A DNA stretch of 5,067 nucleotides from Bacteroidales bacterium (GTDB taxonomy: Bacteria; Bacteroidota; Bacteroidia; Bacteroidales; SM23-62). Each line of letters opens with the position of its first letter. Position 1 is the stretch's first letter. The translations under genes were made by a program, and so were the position numbers. Below, piece by piece: positions 1 to 5,067 of this stretch. The stretch is from NCBI GenBank assembly GCA_016783865.1, contig JADHVS010000299.1, positions 1 to 5,067 of the forward strand, given 5' to 3'. Below the pieces are notes generated by a model. It was given only the letters and a program-made list of their open reading frames with translations. It was not told the DNA's origin and ran no database searches.

Positions 1-125
1 TTGTGATTCCTGTACCTGATGGTTACATTTCTGCTTCTGGCAATTGTTGCCTTGCATTCGTTGGCTCCCTCATCCTGCGCGGTTTTGATGATCCGGCTGC
101 AAAGGTTTTTGATTTCTTTATCCAT
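1..125 (-). CDS. TldE/PmbA-like metalloprotease partner, N-terminal fragment (runs off left edge)
   Basis: Reading leftward from the ATG at 125-123 gives 41 codons with no stop before the window edge. The protein starts MDKEIKNLCSRIIKTAQDEG and continues through a stretch rich in K, R and E to end near VTIRYRNH. A helix carrying a Cys/Ala-rich face, then a Gly-Ala-x-Glu-Cys turn and a strand ending in 'V-T-I-R-Y-R', is the usual opening of the TldD/PmbA N-terminal domain. The gene follows tldD in the same direction after 34 bp, the classic tldD-tldE pairing, so the two are probably co-transcribed. TldE normally lacks the zinc-binding HExxxH motif and acts as the non-catalytic half of a heteromeric protease. 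An in-frame TAA at 152-150 limits the start; no upstream start would add a signal peptide, and there is no Shine-Dalgarno sequence, as is common in Bacteroidota. The assignment rests on a short N-terminus plus context. A second TldD-type paralogue is the main alternative. Confidence 0.72.
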   Translation of the reverse strand, partial: MDKEIKNLCSRIIKTAQDEGANECKATIARSRNVTIRYRNH

Positions 126-159
126 GATTATCAAGTTGTAATAGTAACTTTAATTTACC

Positions 160-1686
160 TTAAGCGGAACCACCCACTGTCAGCGATTTAACCAGGCAGG
201 TTGGCAATCCAAACGATACTTTTACCTGTTGGTTTTCTTTTCCACAGAAACCGGCTCCACCCTGGTACAGGGTAAAGTCATCCGAAACCATGGTAATATT
301 CTCAAGCATCTTAGGACCGTTTCCCATGATATTTATATCCTTAATGGGAGAGGTAAGTTTCCCGTCCTCGATCTGGTATCCCTGGGTAACAAAGAAGGAA
401 AAATCCCCCTGGCCAATATAAACCTCGCCGTTCGATACATCTTTAACATAGATCCCTTTCTTAACGCTTTTAATGATATCCTCGCTGGTCGCGTCACCGG
501 GTTCCATATAGGTATTCCTCATCCTGGGTGTCGGAAAATGTTCATAGCTTTCACGCCGGCCATTTCCAGTAGGCTTAACATCATAATATTTAGACGAGAT
601 CTTATCATGCAGATAACCGGTGAGAATGCCGTTCTCAACAAGGAAAGTTTTCTGGCTTGGAACTCCCTCATCATCAAAATTAATTGATCCGCTAAGGCCC
701 GGAATGGTACCATCATCAATAATCGTAACAAAGGGTTCTGCTACCTTCTTTCCGATCATAGTACTGTATATTGACGTGTTCTTTCGATTAAAATCAGCTT
801 CCATCCCATGCCCGATAGCTTCATGTAATAACACACCGGTAATCCCGGTTCCAAGTACAACAGGCATTTCACCTGCCGGCGGCTGGATTGATTCGAATTT
901 AATATTCAACCTGTCTACTACCTCATTGGATATTCTTTCAATGACATCCTGGTCGTAGTAAGCAAGATCTCTCCTGCCTCCAAGTTCCCAGCCTGCACTT
1001 TCCATTTTGCCATTTTTCTGACCTGTGGCTGTAGCATACAGAAAATTGATAGGCATCAGGTCTTCAGTTTTAATACCGTCACTTGTAACCACCATGATTT
1101 TTTTCACCTGGTCCTGAAAAATGACACTTACTTTTGCCACCATGTCAGACAATGAAAAGCATTTTTCGTTGATCCCTTGCATGAGTGGCAGTTTGGAACT
1201 CACAGGAAATTCGCTGAAATCGCTGCCCACGGGATAATAATTCCCGGTTTCCGGCTGTGAGAAATTTTTTGTGATGGGTGTTTTTGCAAGGTTAACAAGG
1301 GTTGAGGCCGTGCTGGCAGCATTTTGCATCGATTCTATGGTCAGGATTTGCGTATATCCATATCCCACCTGGTCATCTTTCACAGTCCTGATGCCTACAC
1401 CAAGTTTTATTTCCCCATACGATTTGTTAACCTTCCCATCCTCAAGGATCAGGGTATTGGTTAAGGTATGTTCAAAGAAAAGGTCTGCAAAATCACCCCC
1501 TCTTGACAGGGCGGTTTCCAGTAGCCTTCGGCATATGGCATCGTCGATTCCAAACTCATTCAAAAAATATCCAGCTTTCATATCTGTTTGCATTTGAGAG
1601 CAACTGCTCAGGTAGGGCGATAATAATGCCGCCCCGGTAGCTGCCGCACTTCGTGAAATAAATTTTCTTCTCGATAATGGTTCCAT
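160..1686 (-). CDS. tldD: TldD-family zinc metalloprotease with a Tat/lipoprotein-type signal
   Basis: This 508-residue protein belongs to the TldD/PmbA family (peptidase U62), zinc proteases that in E. coli process microcin B17 and degrade the antitoxin CcdA. The catalytic motif HEAIGHGMEAD lies at residues 288-298, giving the expected zinc ligands His288 and His293 and the general base Glu289. The expected third ligand, Cys481, sits in GAGFCGKENQ near the C-terminus, and the protein ends in the family-typical 'SLTVGGSA'. The body therefore looks intact and active. The length exceeds the roughly 480 residues of E. coli TldD by about the size of a signal sequence. Residues 5-10 read SRRKFI, a twin-arginine motif, followed by an Ala/Leu-rich stretch and LSSC at 26-29, which fits a lipobox with Cys29 as the lipidated residue. 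I therefore infer Tat export and membrane anchoring, unusual beside the cytoplasmic E. coli protein. The ATG at 1686 is chosen because it begins this signal. A partner gene follows 34 bp downstream. Confidence 0.93.
   Translation of the reverse strand: MEPLSRRKFISRSAAATGAALLSPYLSSCSQMQTDMKAGYFLNEFGIDDAICRRLLETALSRGGDFADLFFEHTLTNTLILEDGKVNKSYGEIKLGVGIRTVKDDQVGYGYTQILTIESMQNAASTASTLVNLAKTPITKNFSQPETGNYYPVGSDFSEFPVSSKLPLMQGINEKCFSLSDMVAKVSVIFQDQVKKIMVVTSDGIKTEDLMPINFLYATATGQKNGKMESAGWELGGRRDLAYYDQDVIERISNEVVDRLNIKFESIQPPAGEMPVVLGTGITGVLLHEAIGHGMEADFNRKNTSIYSTMIGKKVAEPFVTIIDDGTIPGLSGSINFDDEGVPSQKTFLVENGILTGYLHDKISSKYYDVKPTGNGRRESYEHFPTPRMRNTYMEPGDATSEDIIKSVKKGIYVKDVSNGEVYIGQGDFSFFVTQGYQIEDGKLTSPIKDINIMGNGPKMLENITMVSDDFTLYQGGAGFCGKENQQVKVSFGLPTCLVKSLTVGGSA
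1600..1686 (-). other. Tat-type signal peptide with lipobox (residues 1-29 of TldD)
   Basis: The first 29 codons encode a short polar n-region ending in the twin-arginine motif S-R-R-K-F-I (residues 5-10). A weakly hydrophobic Ala/Leu-rich region follows at 13-26, then L-S-S-C at 26-29. The hydrophobic core is modest and has an extra Arg12, typical of Tat rather than Sec signals. The residue after the cysteine is Ser, not Asp. Lipidation at Cys29 and Tat dependence are predictions from motif matching; a Tat signal cleaved elsewhere or an uncleaved anchor remain possible. Confidence 0.75.
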
Positions 1687-1885
1687 GATATTCGGGAATT
1701 TATGGTATTACTAAGGTAGTAAAAACCTGAAGATTCTCTATCCATGTTGTTGGACATATGATACGTGATGCGGATTTCATTATGCTGACGGAGACTCTGG
1801 AAAGTGCTTCGAGGTGATGGCGAAATATATCTCAGGGGCCAGGTATAAATAGATTTACTATATTGCATCAAACCAATTATTAACC
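1687..1885. promoter_or_regulatory. Divergent intergenic region between tldD and the acyl-CoA synthetase gene
   Basis: These 199 bp separate two divergently transcribed units and must hold the start signals for both unless longer transcripts enter from outside. Matches to the Bacteroidota -7 consensus TAnnTTTG are imperfect. On the plus strand there is TAGATTTA at 1850-1857, overlapping the end of TATAAAT at 1844-1850, about 30 bp before the synthetase start. On the minus strand there is TACCTTAG at 1718-1711, about 25 bp before tldD. Each has one mismatch, and I found no convincing TTG -33 element at the right distance for either. Neither start codon has a Shine-Dalgarno sequence. The one clear structured element is the inverted repeat at 1708-1722. 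No convincing small gene is visible. Confidence 0.5.
1708..1722. promoter_or_regulatory. Perfect 6-bp inverted repeat, possible operator upstream of tldD
   Basis: The sequence TTACTA-AGG-TAGTAA is a perfect inverted repeat with 6-bp arms and a 3-bp spacer, ending 22 bp upstream of the tldD start codon. It overlaps the only near-match to a Bacteroidota -7 element on that strand (1718-1711). Outer GGT (1704-1706) and ACC (1725-1727) could extend the symmetry with a one-base offset. The position suits an operator or an mRNA leader hairpin, but a 6-bp arm can arise by chance in AT-rich DNA, and no regulator gene is in the window. Confidence 0.3.
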
Positions 1886-3661
1886 ATGATACCAACACGC
1901 ACCTTTGATCTGCTTGAAAGATATATCAAGCTTTTTCCCGAAAGAAATGTTCTGGCTGCAAAGAAAGACGGCCAATGGATTCACTACACCTCAGAGCAGT
2001 ACAATGAAATATCCCATTATTTCAGCTATGGCCTCCTGGAGATGGGATTCAAAAGGAATGATAAAATTGTCACCATCTCCAACAACCGGCCTGAGTGGAA
2101 TTTTGTGGACATGGGGATGTCTATGGCAGGCATTGTACATGTCCCGATGTATACTTCCCTTGCCTGTGATGAGTATGAGTACATCCTGAAGCATTCCGAC
2201 GCCAGGATGGTGCTCATATCGGATATAAAGTTGTATGAAAATATCAAGCCGGTATGTGATAAAGTTGACAAGGTGGAGTTTGTTTTCACATTTGATGAAC
2301 TGGACCAGGTGCCTAACTGGATGGAAGTGGTTGAAAGAGGTATGAAGAGTGACCAGTCAGTCATTGAGCAAGTCGAAAAGCTTAAGTCCGGGATAAAACC
2401 CGGTGACCTGGCTTCATTGATTTATACCTCCGGAACGACCGGAACTCCAAAGGGTGTGATGCTTTCGCACAACAATCTGGTGAAAAATTTTCTGGCAGCA
2501 GCAGAGGTATTTCAACTTACACCGGAAGACAGGTTCCTGAGCATTCTGCCTCTTTGCCATGTGGGTGGAAGGCTGGGAAATTACCAGACGCAATATTCCG
2601 GTGCCTGTATCTATTATGCTGAAAACATGGGCTCCATTGCCATCAATATGAGGGAGATCAAAGCCACAGGATTTGATGCTGTGCCACGGATACTTGAAAA
2701 GATCTATGACAATGTAATGGCTAAGGGCAGAAGCTTATCGGGGATGAAAAAGAGGATTTTTTTCTGGGCTGTCAGACTGGGATTAAAGTATGAACCACAT
2801 GGAAGAAAAGGGTGGTTTTATTACCGTAAATTGAAATTTGCCGATAAGTTGATCTTCAGCAAATGGCGCGAGGCGCTGGGTGGTGAAGCCAGGTTGGTAG
2901 GTTGCGGCGGAGCCAGCCTTCAACCCCGGCTGGAAAAAGTTTTCTGGGCCGCAGGAGTAAAGATCCTGAACATGTATGGACTCACAGAAACCTCTCCCAT
3001 TATTACAATCAACCGGCAGGACAGGGAGGGGTGCCGCCTTGGTACGGTTGGTGCACTGATTGATGGTGTGGAAGTTAAACTGGCTGAAGATGGTGAAATC
3101 CTTTGCAAAGGCCATAATGTAATGTTAGGATACTATAAGGATGAAAATCTTACCGGGTCGGTATTTGACAGGGAAGGCTGGTTCCATACAGGCGATATTG
3201 GGGAATGGAAAGAAGGGAAGTTCCTGAAAATTACAGATAGAAAAAAGGATATTTTCAAATTGTCGAGCGGGAAATTCGTCGCACCGCAGGTCATTGAAAA
3301 CCGGCTTAAAGAATCGGCTTTTATAAGTCATGCCATGGTGACTGGTGAACACCAGAAATTTGCAAGCGCCCTGGTAGTTCCTGATTTTGATTATCTCAAA
3401 GAATGGGGCAAATCACAAAACATGATCCCGGACCAGGAACGTCATGAGATTATTTGCTTGCCTGATGTTCAAAATGTGTTTAAACAGGAGATCGATAAGC
3501 TGAATGGACGGCTGGCGGAATATGAACGCATCCTACGCTTCAGGCTTGTCCCTGATGAATGGTCGCCAAATACCGGAGAACTCTCGGCCAGCCTTAAATT
3601 AAAAAGAAAGGTAGTTGAATCGAAGTACAAGGAATTGCTGGAAGTAATTTACGGGAAATAA
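1886..3661 (+). CDS. Long-chain fatty acid--CoA ligase (AMP-forming acyl-CoA synthetase)
   Basis: This 591-residue protein activates a fatty acid with ATP to acyl-AMP and transfers it to CoA, probably at the cytoplasmic face of the membrane. It has full length for the long-chain (FadD15/ACSL-like) branch of the adenylate-forming superfamily. The ATP-binding loop YTSGTTGTPKG spans residues 180-190. The A5 motif MYGLTET is at 363-369. GWFHTGD at 431-437 supplies the ribose-binding Asp437, and TDRKKDIFKLSSGK at 450-463 is the hinge/A8 region with Arg452. LPLCHV, IYYAEN and the VPRILEKIYD segment are typical of ACSL enzymes. The C-terminal A10 region reads GELSASLKLKRK (566-575 from LSAS), where most relatives have LTPTLK; the lysine expected to contact the adenylate (Lys571) is kept. 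The ATG at 1886 matches the usual ACSL N-terminus and has no Shine-Dalgarno sequence. A GNAT-fold acyltransferase gene follows after 26 bp, a likely operon partner and acyl-CoA user. Chain-length preference cannot be read from the sequence. Confidence 0.93.
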   Translation: MIPTRTFDLLERYIKLFPERNVLAAKKDGQWIHYTSEQYNEISHYFSYGLLEMGFKRNDKIVTISNNRPEWNFVDMGMSMAGIVHVPMYTSLACDEYEYILKHSDARMVLISDIKLYENIKPVCDKVDKVEFVFTFDELDQVPNWMEVVERGMKSDQSVIEQVEKLKSGIKPGDLASLIYTSGTTGTPKGVMLSHNNLVKNFLAAAEVFQLTPEDRFLSILPLCHVGGRLGNYQTQYSGACIYYAENMGSIAINMREIKATGFDAVPRILEKIYDNVMAKGRSLSGMKKRIFFWAVRLGLKYEPHGRKGWFYYRKLKFADKLIFSKWREALGGEARLVGCGGASLQPRLEKVFWAAGVKILNMYGLTETSPIITINRQDREGCRLGTVGALIDGVEVKLAEDGEILCKGHNVMLGYYKDENLTGSVFDREGWFHTGDIGEWKEGKFLKITDRKKDIFKLSSGKFVAPQVIENRLKESAFISHAMVTGEHQKFASALVVPDFDYLKEWGKSQNMIPDQERHEIICLPDVQNVFKQEIDKLNGRLAEYERILRFRLVPDEWSPNTGELSASLKLKRKVVESKYKELLEVIYGK

Positions 3662-3687
3662 TCATCGGATCATACTGACCAATCTGA

Positions 3688-4860
3688 ATGACCATGCAAA
3701 TCGTTGAGGTTAACAGCCCCAAAACAAAGAAGCTCTTTCATAAAACAGCCCGGATCATCTATCGAAATGATGATACCTGGGTTTGTCCGCTGGATAAAGA
3801 GATAGAGTCAATATTTGATCCCGGAAAAAATGTGTTTTATAATCATGGTAAAGCCATCCGGTGGCTTTTACTGGATGAGCGCGGCAAGCCAATTGGCCGG
3901 GTGGCAGCCTTCATTGATTATAAAAGCTCCGAATTACAGGACCAGCCAACTGGCGGAATGGGATTTTTTGAATGTATTAATGATAAAGAGGTTGCATTTA
4001 TGCTCTTTGATAAGGCACGGGAGTGGTTGAAAGAACAGGAAATGGAAGCCATGGATGGCCCGATTAATTTTGGTGAAAATGATAAATACTGGGGATTGCT
4101 TGTGGATGGATTTACCCATCCTTCGTATGAAATAGCCTATAATCATCCGTATTACCAGGCATTGTTTGAAGAGTATGGGTTTAAGATTTATTACAGGATG
4201 GAAGGATTTCATTTTGATGTTAAGAAAGACCTTCCCCCAAGGTTTCTAAAAATCGCCGAATGGATTGAAAAGAAACCTGAATACACCTTCAGGCATATGG
4301 AATGGAAAAAGGTTGACCAGCAATTACCGGATTTCGTTGAGGTATTTAATGAAACCTGGTCTTCTTTTAAGGAAAACTTTGAGCCCCTGAAGCCAGAGTA
4401 TATTAAAAAGACGCTGAAAAAAGCAAAGGCAATTATTGATGAAGAATTTATCTGGCTTGCATATTATAAAGAAAAACCGGTGGCGATCTACCTGATGTAT
4501 CCAGATGTTAATATGATCTTTAAACATTTGAATGGCAAGTTGAGCTTGCCGGCCATGATAAAATTTCTATACCTGAAGAAAAGAAAAACCATGACCAGGG
4601 CAAGAGGAGTATTGATGGGTGTTATCCCTGCCTTCCAGGGAAAAGGGATTGAGTCGGGATTCATCCTGAATGTGGCCAGGGTAATGAAAAAAAAGCCTCA
4701 TTATGAGGAGCTTGAGTTTTCATGGGTGGGTGATTTTAATCCGAAAATGCGCAAGCTTTTCATTTTGGTAGGCAGTGTCCCGGCGAAGCATTATATAACG
4801 TACAGGTACCTGTTCGACCGGGAAAAAGAGTTCAAGCGGTATCCAATCCCGGAGGAATAA
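3688..4860 (+). CDS. YghO-like GNAT-fold acyl-CoA N-acyltransferase, substrate unknown
   Basis: This 390-residue protein resembles the YghO-type family of acyl-CoA N-acyltransferases (often labelled 'GNAT' or, misleadingly, 'dATP pyrophosphohydrolase'). The N-terminal half carries a family-like block: GPINFGEND at residues 124-132, then GLLVDGF at 136-142, followed by a YNHPYY segment and a YGF turn. The C-terminal half has a GNAT acyl-CoA-binding motif, VIPAFQGKGI, with Gln317-Gly318-Lys319-Gly320 forming the pyrophosphate loop. It is followed by an ELEFSWVGDFN strand (342-351) equivalent to the E-x-W-x-x-x-D-N signature of relatives. No signal peptide or clear membrane span is seen, so it is probably cytoplasmic or peripheral. 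It starts 26 bp after the acyl-CoA synthetase and is likely co-transcribed. Bacterial ceramide synthase is, as I recall, also a GNAT-fold enzyme, so N-acylation of a sphingoid base or other amine is a reasonable but untested guess. ATG 3688 is used; ATG 3694, two codons in, is equally possible. Confidence 0.8.
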   Translation: MTMQIVEVNSPKTKKLFHKTARIIYRNDDTWVCPLDKEIESIFDPGKNVFYNHGKAIRWLLLDERGKPIGRVAAFIDYKSSELQDQPTGGMGFFECINDKEVAFMLFDKAREWLKEQEMEAMDGPINFGENDKYWGLLVDGFTHPSYEIAYNHPYYQALFEEYGFKIYYRMEGFHFDVKKDLPPRFLKIAEWIEKKPEYTFRHMEWKKVDQQLPDFVEVFNETWSSFKENFEPLKPEYIKKTLKKAKAIIDEEFIWLAYYKEKPVAIYLMYPDVNMIFKHLNGKLSLPAMIKFLYLKKRKTMTRARGVLMGVIPAFQGKGIESGFILNVARVMKKKPHYEELEFSWVGDFNPKMRKLFILVGSVPAKHYITYRYLFDREKEFKRYPIPEE

Positions 4861-4919
4861 AAGAGGCACTGGTTCCCAGGTACTGGTTACGAGGTATAGA
4901 ATTCTAAAATCAATATAAA

Positions 4920-5024
4920 ATGAATAAATTCAGACCTCTCGTTAAAAAAGTAACAAAACAGGTAAATCGGTTGCAGAGCCTATCACAGAGGCATCGAGCA
5001 CTTAAAATTGGACACTCAAGTTAA
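4920..5024 (+). CDS. Possible small basic protein, 34 residues (doubtful)
   Basis: An ATG at 4920 opens a 34-codon frame ending in TAA at 5022-5024. The product begins MNKFRPLVKKVTKQVNRL and ends LKIGHSS. It is strongly basic (about ten Lys/Arg and no acidic residues) and could form an amphipathic helix. I recognise no family. There is no clear Shine-Dalgarno sequence, although this does not count against a gene in Bacteroidota. It starts 59 bp after the GNAT stop codon. Alternatives are a chance ORF, or the preserved start of a longer gene truncated by a later change. A frame of this length is expected by chance in this much sequence. Confidence 0.2.
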   Translation: MNKFRPLVKKVTKQVNRLQSLSQRHRALKIGHSS

Positions 5025-5038
5025 ATCTTAATTGGACA
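5006..5038 (+). repeat. Direct repeat AATTGGACA, two copies 24 bp apart
   Basis: AATTGGACA occurs at 5006-5014 and again at 5030-5038, start to start 24 bp. Both copies are preceded by CTTA-type sequence (CTTAAAATTGGACA and CTTAATTGGACA). The second copy lies inside the palindrome at 5028-5043. The shorter core TTGGACA also occurs at 1750-1756 in the other intergenic region. The repeat could be a pair of regulator half-sites or an element end, but the evidence is only the repetition. Confidence 0.4.
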
Positions 5039-5043
5039 ATTAA
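5028..5043. promoter_or_regulatory. 16-bp palindrome, possible operator for a gene beyond the right edge
   Basis: TTAATTG-GA-CAATTAA is a perfect inverted repeat with 7-bp arms around a 2-bp centre. The short centre suits binding of a dimeric regulator better than an RNA hairpin. It lies 25 bp from the window edge in AT-rich DNA and contains TTGGAC, which could double as a -35-like element, but no well-spaced -10 follows. The target gene, if any, is outside the window. Confidence 0.35.
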
Positions 5044-5067
5044 AACATTTATTAAATTAAATAACAA

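Larger units (their letters stand above)
4861..5067. other. AT-rich 3' region without a convincing gene
   Basis: The 207 bp after the GNAT gene become increasingly AT-rich to the window edge. There is no strong GC-rich hairpin followed by a T-tract, so I cannot place a terminator for the plus-strand unit. The best candidate stem, CCAG-GTA-CTGG at 4876-4886, has only 4-bp arms and no T-run. The region also holds a 34-codon ORF (4920-5024), a repeated AATTGGACA and a 16-bp palindrome, each listed separately. It may contain the promoter of a gene beginning just outside the window. Confidence 0.6.

Noticed and set aside
3..191. 62-codon plus-strand ORF at the left edge
   Set aside because: It is antisense to the TldE-like N-terminus and the tldD C-terminus, both better supported by family motifs and gene order.
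229..687. 152-codon plus-strand ORF
   Set aside because: It lies wholly antisense to tldD, whose motifs on the minus strand are unmistakable. Its translation shows no recognisable domain.
1782..1817. 11-codon ORF in the divergent intergenic region as a leader peptide
   Set aside because: It shows no run of regulatory codons, no following attenuator hairpin and no ribosome-binding signal.
1608..1898. 96-codon minus-strand ORF spanning the intergenic region and the tldD start
   Set aside because: It overlaps the tldD signal-peptide region in another frame and the start of the divergent synthetase gene. The translation shows no family pattern.
2783..3115. Minus-strand ORFs inside the synthetase gene (also 2026-2364, 2920-3108, 3125-3352)
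   Set aside because: They are antisense shadows of the AMP-binding enzyme, with no domain features of their own.
4868..4888. ACTGGTT direct repeat and CCAG-GTA-CTGG stem as a terminator
   Set aside because: The arms are only 4 bp and no T-tract follows, so it does not qualify as an intrinsic terminator. The 7-bp repeat is short enough to be chance.
4897..4906. TAGAATTCTA palindrome
   Set aside because: A 10-bp palindrome around an EcoRI site with no spacer or context; expected by chance in AT-rich DNA.

Overview
The window reads as chromosomal DNA from a member of the Bacteroidota (Bacteroidetes). This is inferred from the moderate, AT-leaning composition, start codons without Shine-Dalgarno sequences, and the protein types present (a Tat-type TldD lipoprotein and a Bacteroidetes-style long-chain acyl-CoA synthetase). 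No rRNA or marker gene fixes the taxonomy. I see no tRNA, rRNA, CRISPR array, transposase or phage gene.

Layout: two divergent two-gene units flank an intergenic region of about 200 bp (1687-1885). Leftward (minus strand) lies a TldD-family metalloprotease gene (160-1686). It is followed after 34 bp by the first 41 codons of a second gene (1-125), which looks like the TldE/PmbA partner and runs off the left edge. Rightward (plus strand) lies an AMP-forming long-chain acyl-CoA synthetase (1886-3661). It is followed after 26 bp by a 390-residue GNAT-fold protein of the YghO-like acyl-CoA N-acyltransferase type (3688-4860). The last 207 bp are AT-rich and hold a 34-codon basic ORF of doubtful status, a 9-bp direct repeat and a 16-bp palindrome.

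How the genes may work together: TldD and TldE form a heteromeric zinc protease in the best studied cases. Here TldD carries a twin-arginine signal with a lipobox, while the visible start of its partner has no signal, so where the pair acts is an open question. The synthetase would make fatty acyl-CoA, and the adjacent GNAT protein is a plausible user of it (for example N-acylation of an amine, as in bacterial ceramide or aminolipid synthesis). That substrate link is inference from adjacency and fold. Most of the window is ordinary housekeeping or accessory metabolism. I do not see clear evidence of a wholly new system; the best leads are the TldD/TldE localisation mismatch and the synthetase-GNAT pair.
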